A stretch of 5,591 nt of DNA from Candidatus Thorarchaeota archaeon (GCA_030638785.1 DAOWDY010000150.1:1-5591), one strand, 5' to 3'; numbered from the stretch's first letter, positions 1-5,591 are shown. Numbers and translations: made by a program. Notes: generated by a model not told the origin, from the letters alone.

Positions 1-83
1 TCCTGCTAAATTTAAACGCTGACGTTATTTATGTTTCATGCGGATATCATTCTGACCCAAGACTTTCTCTATGAGGAAAAGAA

Positions 84-173
84 ATGAGCCAAACCTTAAT
101 AGCCCAGATAAACCGGATTCATAAGAATGGGGTAAATCACGACCCAGACTGTCGCGAAATCGTGAGGGAATAA
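84..173 (+). CDS. Possible 29-aa leader peptide ORF
   Basis: An ATG at 84 opens a 29-codon frame ending in TAA at 171-173, one base before the permease start codon. A purine-rich AGGAAAAG (74-81) sits just upstream and could act as a weak ribosome site. The peptide starts MSQTLIAQ and ends REIVRE. It is polar, with no membrane segment and no motif I recognise. The tight junction with the next start would allow translational coupling, which is the main reason to list it. A frame this short can easily arise by chance, and the same bases can serve only as the permease leader. Function unknown. Confidence 0.17.
   Translation: MSQTLIAQINRIHKNGVNHDPDCREIVRE
162..168 (+). promoter_or_regulatory. 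Ribosome binding site of the permease gene
   Basis: GTGAGGG lies six bases before the ATG at 175. Its GAGG core (164-167) has a 7-base spacer, normal for pairing with the archaeal 16S 3' end. It supports choosing the ATG at 175 as the start. Its GTGA part also falls in the right arm of a short inverted repeat (137-142 with 160-165). Confidence 0.6.
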
Positions 174-174
174 G

Positions 175-1365
175 ATGGCCGAGGTTTTCACCAAGCCGTC
201 CCGGCGAATACGAAACATGGTTGCAAAAGAGCTTAGGCTAATTATCAAAGATAAGGTTGCACTCTTGTTGATATTCGTCCTTCCTGTAGCTCTAATTGGG
301 ATGCTTGCGTACGTGAGCGATCAGGCGGAGGGAGGATTGATGGGTGGTGGTGAAGATCTTAGTGGCCTCGAACCAGGTGGTGGACTCCCTGTCAATGAAA
401 CGGAAACCAGCTCAGGTCTCATATTAGGAGTCATTGATCTCGATACCACACGGACGTATGATGGACCGGACCTTTCGGAGAATTACACCGATGCATTACG
501 GGAGATCGCGGGTGAAATCATAATATACGAAAATACAGATGAGGCGTGGCAAGACCTCTACGAGGGAGAGATTGATGCCTATGTTGTTATCCCTGATGGA
601 TTTGAAGAGAACCTGACTCTGAATGAACCAACATACATCGAACTTCATATCGATGCAACGGATATGTTCTCAGGTGCTGCAGTTCAAGGAACAGTTCAGG
701 GGGCGACCATTCTTTTCAGACTGAGCAAATTATGGATACGCTCTGAAGTCTTCCCCATGATGATAACAGAGTTTGCACCCCCGGGCGGATTTGTTGAGAG
801 TATATTTGGATCGTTCATTATAGTATTCTCATCATACTTGGGGATAGCAATGACAGCAGCTCAGTCGATAGTTGGTGATACACCGTTGCGGCGAATGTTA
901 CTTACACCAACTAATCGTTTGGAAGTTATCGTAGCTAAGGTGTTTGGTTATTTGATAATCGGTTTCTTCCAATCATTGCTTCTCATTGCTCTTTGGGTCA
1001 TTTCGTTTGGATTGGAACTGAATACTGATTTTCTCACACTCGTGATTATAATGAGTCTTGTAGCTTTAACAGGGTCTACGACGGGGTTGCTCATCTCATC
1101 AGTTGCGGGAACGAGACTTCAGGCAAACCAGATGTTTCTCTTCATTCTATTTGCCTCAATTATTCTTTCAGGCTTCTTTATTGATGTGGGAGCAATAAAT
1201 GACTGGCTACCGCTTAATCAAGGAATGAAGCTCTTGTTGGATACTACTCTCAAGGGGTTTTCGCTGTTTGATGTTTGGATACCAATTGCTAAGCTGGTTG
1301 GTTTCACAATTGTAGCCATCCTTGCTGCAACATACATCTTTTCGAAGAAACCAACTCTAGGATAG
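175..1365 (+). CDS. ABC-2 type transporter permease
   Basis: This is the membrane subunit of an ABC-2 type exporter, 396 residues long, with the layout of the ABC2_membrane_3 family (YhhJ/YbhS/DrrB-like). A short basic cytoplasmic N-terminus with an amphipathic segment (about 10-25) leads into TM1 (about 27-47). A large outer domain follows (about 48-205), containing the family-typical alternation around LGVIDLD (84-90) and VVIPDGF (137-143). Five further hydrophobic segments lie at about 209-230, 253-279, 285-309, 319-338 and 367-389. The cytoplasmic stretch between TM2 and TM3, DTPLRRMLLTPTNRLEV (235-251), matches the coupling region of the family. Three N-x-S/T sequons (N74, N103, N146) all fall in the outer loop, which fits the topology. 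An oddity is a Gly-rich GLMGGGEDLSG segment (54-64) directly after TM1, shared with the secreted protein encoded downstream. The ATPase starts 9 bases after the stop. The substrate cannot be read from the sequence. Confidence 0.93.
   Translation: MAEVFTKPSRRIRNMVAKELRLIIKDKVALLLIFVLPVALIGMLAYVSDQAEGGLMGGGEDLSGLEPGGGLPVNETETSSGLILGVIDLDTTRTYDGPDLSENYTDALREIAGEIIIYENTDEAWQDLYEGEIDAYVVIPDGFEENLTLNEPTYIELHIDATDMFSGAAVQGTVQGATILFRLSKLWIRSEVFPMMITEFAPPGGFVESIFGSFIIVFSSYLGIAMTAAQSIVGDTPLRRMLLTPTNRLEVIVAKVFGYLIIGFFQSLLLIALWVISFGLELNTDFLTLVIIMSLVALTGSTTGLLISSVAGTRLQANQMFLFILFASIILSGFFIDVGAINDWLPLNQGMKLLLDTTLKGFSLFDVWIPIAKLVGFTIVAILAATYIFSKKPTLG
331..366 (+). repeat. Gly-rich GGGED element in permease outer loop
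   Basis: Codons 53-64 of the permease read GGLMGGGEDLSG. This closely matches the ends of two Gly-rich insertions in the downstream subtilase-like protein (MGLLGGGEDDSG, and GDLLGGGEDTG with one residue fewer). It lies just outside the membrane after TM1. The Gly codons here are GGT-GGT-GGT, against GGA-GGA-GGA and GGT-GGG-GGA in the other copies, so the likeness is at protein level and not a recent DNA copy. Confidence 0.5.
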
Positions 1366-1369
1366 GTGA
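1365..1369 (+). promoter_or_regulatory. Ribosome binding site of the ATPase gene, overlapping the permease stop
   Basis: GGTGA begins on the last base of the permease TAG stop and ends five bases before the ATG at 1375. The overlap suggests coupled translation. Another ATG at 1371 is closer but opens a frame that stops after six codons, so 1375 is the start. Confidence 0.6.
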
Positions 1370-1374
1370 AATGA

Positions 1375-3060
1375 ATGGCACGAAAGACTGATGAAACCAC
1401 TGTTATAGCTGAGGAAAAACCAACTTTCGTAGAAGAGGCATACTACTCCGGTGCACGCATAAGTGAAGCCATTGATTGGTGTATGAATCGGAACGATAGA
1501 GAACTCCATTGTGTTGTAGAAGGCAACATGAGAGAAACAGGTGAAGACGTCAGATTCATTGGAAGAATCCTGAATTTCAAGAAAGGAGTTCTAATACGTA
1601 GATTTGCAGTTCTTGTTGAAGAAGATCTCAGAAAGAGAAAGAAGAGCGACTTGGAAAAAGTCCTTACTGTTGGCGGTAGAGGTACCAGCACAGAAGATGT
1701 TGCAGTCAGCCAGATCACAGTTCAGAACTATCTCAAGAGAAACATGTCCGATGATTTGTTCTTTGACGGACGTGAACTCCAACAGGCCGTCAAGGACCTT
1801 GTGAAAATGAAACAGAACCGTCAGATCATTTGTACGGTCTGGGGTAAAAGAGCATCGGACAAACTACCTATAATGATTACAGGCACCTTAATCGGTTCAT
1901 CAATTCGACTCCTAGAACCTATTTTACCAGAGGGCTTTCTGGAGGTTCGAGTGGCACCTGAGGAAGAAGTTGGAGATCCAAAAATATATACAATTGCTCA
2001 ACCTCAACTATTGTTAGGTCCTCGAACTAACCCGAATCTCACTATCTTTGCTAACAAGGTCTATGTTCAACCTTCTTCATGGATGGAAGCCGCAGCATAC
2101 AGGGATGTTCTGGAATGCAGGAATCTCACAGTGACCATCAAAAGTGGAAAGAAGCTAATTGAGAATGTTTCGTTCTCCATCAAAGAAGGCGAAATGCTTG
2201 CCATCATAGGAGAATCAGGAGCTGGGAAGTCAACGACGATCAAAGCTTTGATTGGGGATATTCCTAGCACAGGGGTTGCAAGAATCGCAGGTGTGGACTC
2301 AAGGAGTGCGCAGAAGGTCCGGCACTTCTTTGGCTATTGTCCACAAGACCTAGATTTCATGTACGATACCTTCACACCACTTGAAAATATCATTGCCTTC
2401 GGAAAGCAATATGATCTACCCGAATGGCAATTAGTCAATGAGGGAAAGACACTACTACGAGACTTTGGAATGCTTGAGAAAGGCAACCAGCCAACCAAAG
2501 AGTTGAGCGGTGGCCAGAAGAGAAGAGCATCAATTGCTATTGCCCTGGTTCACAGACCAAAGGTTCTGCTGATGGACGAACCTACAAGCGGTCTTGACCC
2601 GGATAATAGGAATGAACTGTGGCATTTCCTTGACTATATCAATCATGAATACGGTACATCTATGATCGTCATAACTCACTATCCAAGTGAGGCAGAATTC
2701 TGTGACAAAGTGGCTGTGTTTATGCGAGGTAAAAGCCTTGTAGCATTTGGAAAGCCTGCTACTCTAAAAGAAACAATGCCTTCTCGGGGATTTGCAGTTG
2801 GAATCGTTCTGGAAGAAGTGGATCCAAGAGCGAGAAGCACACTTGAAAAAGTAGAAGGAGCACAATTTGTGCTTCAGAGAGGAGAACTTCTCAAGGTCTT
2901 CACTGAGGAACCTCTTGAGGTGATTGCAGAGCGTTGTGTAACAGCCCTTAATGAAAAAGAGATTGCAGTGAAAATCGTGAAGACTAAGGCAGTAGCTGAT
3001 ATGGTTGATTATTACATCGCGATAACGCGAGGTCTAATCTCGGGAACAATTGAGAAATGA
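1375..3060 (+). CDS. ABC transporter ATP-binding protein with duplicated N-terminal extension
   Basis: This is the cytoplasmic ATPase that should power the adjacent permease, 561 residues where a plain ABC-2 partner has roughly 230-330. The nucleotide-binding domain spans about 244-465: Walker A GESGAGKST (279-287), Q-loop Gln324 in YCPQD, signature LSGGQ (377-381), Walker B with LLMDEP (D401, E402), D-loop SGLD (405-408) and H-loop His435. All key residues are present, so it should be active. The tail (about 472-550) resembles the DUF4162-type domain of ABC-2 ATPases, including a closing stretch like the usual 'sLEdvFl' motif (around 539-551). The unusual part is residues 1-235, which look like two copies of one domain (about 26-131 and 132-236), with no motif I can name and no membrane segment. 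They may be a regulatory or substrate-engaging module; that is inference. The stop is followed after 24 bases by the secreted protein gene. Confidence 0.93.
   Translation: MARKTDETTVIAEEKPTFVEEAYYSGARISEAIDWCMNRNDRELHCVVEGNMRETGEDVRFIGRILNFKKGVLIRRFAVLVEEDLRKRKKSDLEKVLTVGGRGTSTEDVAVSQITVQNYLKRNMSDDLFFDGRELQQAVKDLVKMKQNRQIICTVWGKRASDKLPIMITGTLIGSSIRLLEPILPEGFLEVRVAPEEEVGDPKIYTIAQPQLLLGPRTNPNLTIFANKVYVQPSSWMEAAAYRDVLECRNLTVTIKSGKKLIENVSFSIKEGEMLAIIGESGAGKSTTIKALIGDIPSTGVARIAGVDSRSAQKVRHFFGYCPQDLDFMYDTFTPLENIIAFGKQYDLPEWQLVNEGKTLLRDFGMLEKGNQPTKELSGGQKRRASIAIALVHRPKVLLMDEPTSGLDPDNRNELWHFLDYINHEYGTSMIVITHYPSEAEFCDKVAVFMRGKSLVAFGKPATLKETMPSRGFAVGIVLEEVDPRARSTLEKVEGAQFVLQRGELLKVFTEEPLEVIAERCVTALNEKEIAVKIVKTKAVADMVDYYIAITRGLISGTIEK
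1450..2082 (+). repeat. Tandem duplicated domain in the ATPase N-terminus
   Basis: Codons 26-131 and 132-236 can be aligned by eye as two units of about 105 residues. Each begins with a helix (G-A-R-I-S-E-A-I at 26-33; G-R-E-L-Q-Q-A-V at 132-139). Then comes a strand with a central Cys ending in Gly (LHCVVEG 44-50; IICTVWG 151-157), and exactly 13 residues later a second Gly within a hydrophobic strand (FIGRIL 61-66; ITGTLI 168-173). Both units end in a segment with Q, then basic-Asn, then L-x-x-F (around 113-130 and 209-225). Identity is low, so the duplication is old and the call is tentative. I recognise no known fold by motif. Confidence 0.42.
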
Positions 3061-3072
3061 TTCTTACCAAGT

Positions 3073-3081
3073 GGAGATGAT
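3073..3081 (+). promoter_or_regulatory. Strong ribosome binding site of the subtilase-like gene
   Basis: GGAGATGAT differs at one position from the full complement of the archaeal 16S tail (GGAGGTGAT). Its GGAG core lies 8 bases before the ATG at 3085. It is the best ribosome site in the window and decides the start at 3085 over an in-frame ATG at 3094. It fills most of the 24-base gap after the ATPase stop, leaving no room for a separate promoter. Confidence 0.7.
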
Positions 3082-3084
3082 AGG

Positions 3085-5591
3085 ATGAGAACAATGAAAG
3101 GAACATCATTACTCCTGATTTTACTCATGGTAGTGAGTTCCTTAACCATCATCACTCCCCTTACATCCGCAGAACCTGAGCCCATTAGACCTGAAGATAA
3201 GATCAATAGTGCTCTTCTGAACAAGACGTCCAGTGCAGATGAAGTAGATGTCCTTGTTGGATACAATGATGGGCTTGAAGGCATTGAGCTAACAACTGCG
3301 CAATCATTCATCGACAAGTATGCAGACGTTATAGAGGTCTACAAGGACCTAAACATGATGCGAGTTAGGATTGTTGGTACATCTCTTCTAGATCTTGCCA
3401 AATCTGCATGGATATCTAATATCTGGCCCAATGAAGTCTTGGGTGTTAAATCTTTTGAGACCTCCACTGGTAGTGTTCTTGCTGATGAAGAGTATGAATC
3501 AATAGTTGATCTAGTTGGAGCAAGGGACCTCTGGGACATGGGCTATAATGGCAGTGGAATAGTCCTGGCTATCCTTGATACAGGGATTGACTCAAGTCAT
3601 CCTGATCTTGACGATTTTGATGATAATTCAAACGCTTCTAAGGTCCCAGCATATGCATCATTTGTTGAGGCGGATGCTCTTCCCACTGATATTCTTGGTT
3701 CCGGGACTTATGCAGCCTCAGTTGCCGCAGGAACTGGAAATGCATCAGACGGACGATACTCTGGGATTGCCCCAGGAGCTACTCTATTAGCAGGAAAAGT
3801 CACTCTTGGAGGACTTCTTGCTCTTCCAAGTTGGATTGTATCAGGAATCGAGTGGGCGTCAACAAATGGTGCAGACATCATTCTCCTTCCCTTCAACACA
3901 TTTGGAGCTCCAAATGACGCAGTAGAACAGGCCGTTAGGGCAGCTGTTGAGAAAGGGATTTTTGTTGTAGCAGCTGCAGGAGACGATGGACCTGATTATC
4001 TCACGATTATGTCTCCAGGTGGTGGACTTGAAGCCTTTACTGTGGGGGCATATGATACAACCAACCAAGAAGTCCCTGCATTTTCAGGAAGAGGTCCTTC
4101 GCTTGCAATGAATACAAAACCCGACCTCGTTGCACCAGGAGTAGGGATTGTTGGTGCAAGGATAGGAGATGGTCTTGGAGGGATTGGTTTAGGTGACACA
4201 GGCCTTGGTGGATTCGGAGACCTACTTGGAGGAGGAGAAGACACCGGTGTAAACATTGATGATTATTACAAAGTATCAGACACCACATCAGCTGCTGCGG
4301 CTGTCGTGGCTGGTGCTGCGGCACTCCTCATGGAAGCGTTTGATAGAGCTACACCAATCGTAGTTGGAAATGTACTCAGAGATACTGCAACTATTCTACC
4401 CTATGGTGCTAATGACGCAGGGGCAGGGCTTCTCAATCTTCCCGCCGCTTTTGAGTATCTAAGCAGAAGACAGGACCCAGGTGAACCTCACGCGAGGACA
4501 ACTGGTTCAGCACTACTTGCGTTTGGTTTCTTATCTGCAAATGGTAATAATGCCTCATCTATACTCATGATGAGTAGCTATGGAACCTCCACATTAGTAA
4601 TGGACTCCCGAAGTATATACAGCGATGTTCACATGTTAATGGGAACATTATCTCTCAAATGGAATGATAAGGACCCAACAAATCTGATGAATTTTGATGT
4701 GAAACGAGAACTGCATGCAGTAACTATGGCGGGACTGACAGGACTGTTAGGAGGATTGGGAGGACTAGGAGATACTGGCGATGCAGGCGGTTTGGGGGGT
4801 CTGGGCGATCTAGGAGGAATAATGGGCCTACTTGGTGGGGGAGAAGATGACTCGGGATACGGGAGATGGGTAGGTGTTCTCTCATATGAAGACACATTAT
4901 TCGTTACGTTGGTTATTGAATCCTACAACTTTACAACAAACAGTACGCTACCACTTACCGCTTTCAAGATCACACCCTTCATCCTCAACATGGGGCAAAG
5001 CCCAATTGAGAATGTGAGCCTCTACCTATCATATTCTCTAGATTTGTTTGGAGATGAAGTAGATGACCATGGTAAGTATGAACTAAATAACCAACAGCTT
5101 TTCGCATATGGCATCTCAGAGGACTACAGAGATTTCTACATTGGCATCAATTCAAGCAGAGAACTTGATGCATTTGAGGTTGGAAACGCTTCCGATATTT
5201 CATCGCACATCACGAATGATAATTTGACTGGGTCTACCAACTTCGATGGTGAAGTGGGGCTTGGTATGAAATGGGATTTTGGAAGAATCTATCCTGATAA
5301 TCCAGTAAATGTAAGTATTGCAATGGGCTTTGGAGATAACAGAACTGTGCTAGACGCCTCTATTGAATCGATGTGGCGAGCTAGACCTTCAGATAGCTAT
5401 GCAGGTCTAGGAGATTTCTTGCTGGTAGAGGCAGAGATACCACGAACTGCAGAGGTAGGAGAAACCTACCTGTCCCAAGCGGTTCTCATGAATATAGGCA
5501 TACAAACATCAGACTCATTGGCAGCGTTGCTTGCAGTTAAGGATAACAATGGCAGTGGGACTGTATTCGCTGAGTATTTCACCTTTGAACA
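3085..5591 (+). CDS. Secreted subtilisin-like (S8) protein, probable pseudoprotease, 3' end cut
   Basis: The frame is open to the window edge: 835 whole codons with no stop. A signal peptide is clear (basic start, hydrophobic 7-26, likely cut after TSA at 27-29). Residues about 50-130 resemble an I9-type propeptide. The S8 domain spans about 140-430. The catalytic Asp is present (D165 in AILDTGID), as is HPDL (172-175). The His motif, normally G-H-G-T-H, reads G-S-G-T-Y (205-209), so the catalytic His is Ser206. The oxyanion Asn is Asp300 (AAAGDDGP, 296-303). The Ser motif keeps Ser402 but reads T-T-S-A-A-A-A in place of G-T-S-M-A-A-P. Two Gly/Leu/Asp-rich insertions lie at 361-388 and 550-591. 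The rest is beta-rich: a sandwich-like region (about 592-762), then a start of CARDB/Ig-like character (about 778 on). At least 14 N-x-S/T sequons fit an extracellular location. It follows the ABC genes closely. Loss of His argues against peptidase activity; a binding or scaffold role is inferred. A C-terminal anchor may lie beyond the window. Confidence 0.9.
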   Translation, partial: MRTMKGTSLLLILLMVVSSLTIITPLTSAEPEPIRPEDKINSALLNKTSSADEVDVLVGYNDGLEGIELTTAQSFIDKYADVIEVYKDLNMMRVRIVGTSLLDLAKSAWISNIWPNEVLGVKSFETSTGSVLADEEYESIVDLVGARDLWDMGYNGSGIVLAILDTGIDSSHPDLDDFDDNSNASKVPAYASFVEADALPTDILGSGTYAASVAAGTGNASDGRYSGIAPGATLLAGKVTLGGLLALPSWIVSGIEWASTNGADIILLPFNTFGAPNDAVEQAVRAAVEKGIFVVAAAGDDGPDYLTIMSPGGGLEAFTVGAYDTTNQEVPAFSGRGPSLAMNTKPDLVAPGVGIVGARIGDGLGGIGLGDTGLGGFGDLLGGGEDTGVNIDDYYKVSDTTSAAAAVVAGAAALLMEAFDRATPIVVGNVLRDTATILPYGANDAGAGLLNLPAAFEYLSRRQDPGEPHARTTGSALLAFGFLSANGNNASSILMMSSYGTSTLVMDSRSIYSDVHMLMGTLSLKWNDKDPTNLMNFDVKRELHAVTMAGLTGLLGGLGGLGDTGDAGGLGGLGDLGGIMGLLGGGEDDSGYGRWVGVLSYEDTLFVTLVIESYNFTTNSTLPLTAFKITPFILNMGQSPIENVSLYLSYSLDLFGDEVDDHGKYELNNQQLFAYGISEDYRDFYIGINSSRELDAFEVGNASDISSHITNDNLTGSTNFDGEVGLGMKWDFGRIYPDNPVNVSIAMGFGDNRTVLDASIESMWRARPSDSYAGLGDFLLVEAEIPRTAEVGETYLSQAVLMNIGIQTSDSLAALLAVKDNNGSGTVFAEYFTFE
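4165..4248 (+). repeat. Gly/Leu/Asp-rich insertion 1 in the subtilase-like protein
   Basis: Codons 361-388 form a low-complexity loop beginning GDGLGGIGLGDTG and ending GDLLGGGEDTG. It sits between the oxyanion region and the Ser motif and ends 14 residues before Ser402, where ordinary subtilases have only a short turn. Three blocks recur in the same order in insertion 2: GLGDTG, then G-[FL]-GDL, then LLGGGED. Confidence 0.75.
4732..4857 (+). repeat. Gly/Leu/Asp-rich insertion 2 in the subtilase-like protein
   Basis: Codons 550-591 are a longer version of insertion 1, placed in the C-terminal beta-rich part. It contains GGLGGLGD twice (556-563 and 568-575) and ends MGLLGGGEDDSG (580-591). 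The two eight-codon copies differ at the wobble base of six codons and at no amino acid. The reverse strand shows a long Pro/Ser-rich frame here, which is only the mirror of this composition. Confidence 0.75.

Larger units (their letters stand above)
1..174. other. Leader region upstream of the operon, no firm gene
   Basis: No convincing complete gene lies here. In one frame the first bases read Pro-Ala-Lys-Phe-Lys-Arg-stop (2-22), which could be the tail of a gene entering from the left, but six codons prove nothing. A 29-codon ORF at 84-173 is listed separately. AT-rich stretches that could serve as an archaeal TATA box occur at 11-16 (TTTAAA) and about 25-33 (TTATTTATG). Neither has a clear BRE or a defined transcription start, so no promoter is called. 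A 6-bp inverted repeat, TCACGA (137-142) and TCGTGA (160-165), overlaps the ribosome site of the permease gene. Confidence 0.5.

Noticed and set aside
11..33. TATA-like stretches as the operon promoter
   Set aside because: TTTAAA and TTATTTATG are AT-rich but have no recognisable BRE and no supported start site. Chance matches are likely, so no promoter feature was called.
1371..1373. ATG at 1371 as the ATPase start
   Set aside because: This frame ends after six codons; the long frame begins at the ATG four bases later.
1672..1698. Gly-containing VGGRGTSTED in the ATPase as a fourth copy of the GGGED motif
   Set aside because: It lacks the L-[LM]-G-G-G-E-D core and lies in a cytoplasmic protein; only scattered Gly, Thr and Asp residues are shared.
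3598..3600. His172 (in HPDL) as the catalytic His of the S8 domain
   Set aside because: This His follows the DTG motif by seven residues and is the common non-catalytic HPDL position in subtilases. The catalytic His belongs to the later G-x-G-T loop, where this protein has Ser206.
3700..3711. Sequencing error as the cause of the missing His
   Set aside because: TCC cannot come from CAT or CAC by a single base change, the second His is also gone, the reading frame is intact on both sides, and the Ser and oxyanion motifs are changed too. Independent changes at several motifs point to true divergence.
3996..4256. Reverse-strand Pro/Ser-rich frame opposite insertion 1
   Set aside because: Gly codons on the plus strand read as Pro or Ser on the minus strand, so this is a compositional mirror of the insertion. 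It has no ribosome site or domain.
4165..4857. RTX-type calcium-binding nonapeptides in the Gly-rich insertions
   Set aside because: The RTX pattern is G-G-x-G-x-D-x-hydrophobic-x. Here the Asp follows the third Gly directly (G-G-L-G-D-L) and there is no nine-residue period. Calcium binding of some other kind is not excluded.
4629..4895. Reverse-strand Pro/Ser-rich frame opposite insertion 2
   Set aside because: Same cause as the frame opposite insertion 1: the low-complexity Gly run suppresses stops on the other strand. The plus-strand frame has a signal peptide, S8 motifs and continuity.

Overview
The window looks archaeal and holds one compact, same-strand, operon-like unit of three genes. 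A six-TM ABC-2 type permease (175-1365) is followed by an ABC ATPase with a long extra N-terminal region (1375-3060), then by a large secreted subtilisin-like (S8) protein that runs off the right edge (3085 to beyond 5591). The gaps are 9 and 24 bases. Each start has a Shine-Dalgarno of the GAGG, GGTGA or GGAGaTGAT type. I see no terminator or promoter between the genes, so co-transcription is the simplest reading. The archaeal call rests on these ribosome sites, the fold make-up of the secreted protein (signal peptide, propeptide-like region, S8 domain, beta-sandwich and CARDB-like tail), and abundant N-x-S/T sequons in the parts predicted to lie outside the cell. Base composition is moderate, mid-40s percent G+C by eye. 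The style reminds me of Asgard archaea such as Thorarchaeota, but that is an impression and not something the sequence proves.

Layout. Bases 1-174 are a short leader with no convincing gene; they hold a possible 29-codon ORF and a weak inverted repeat that overlaps the first ribosome binding site. The permease has the layout of the ABC2_membrane_3 family: TM1, a roughly 160-residue outer loop, then five more TM helices. The ATPase has every nucleotide-binding motif (Walker A, Q-loop, LSGGQ, Walker B, H-loop). It is preceded by about 235 residues that appear to be two copies of one unrecognised domain, and followed by a DUF4162-like tail. The secreted protein has a clear S8 fold signature, but the catalytic His is replaced by Ser and the oxyanion Asn by Asp, while the Asp and Ser of the triad remain. 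It is probably a pseudoprotease.

The most unusual signal links the genes. A Gly/Leu/Asp-rich element ending in L-[LM]-G-G-G-E-D-x-[ST]-G (one residue shorter in one copy) occurs twice inside the subtilase-like protein. A short version occurs in the permease outer loop just after TM1. All three copies lie on the predicted outer side of the membrane and use different synonymous codons. A working model, which is inference only, is an ABC-2 exporter coupled to an exported, catalytically dead subtilase that acts as an outer-face binding, docking or chaperone-like partner rather than as a protease.
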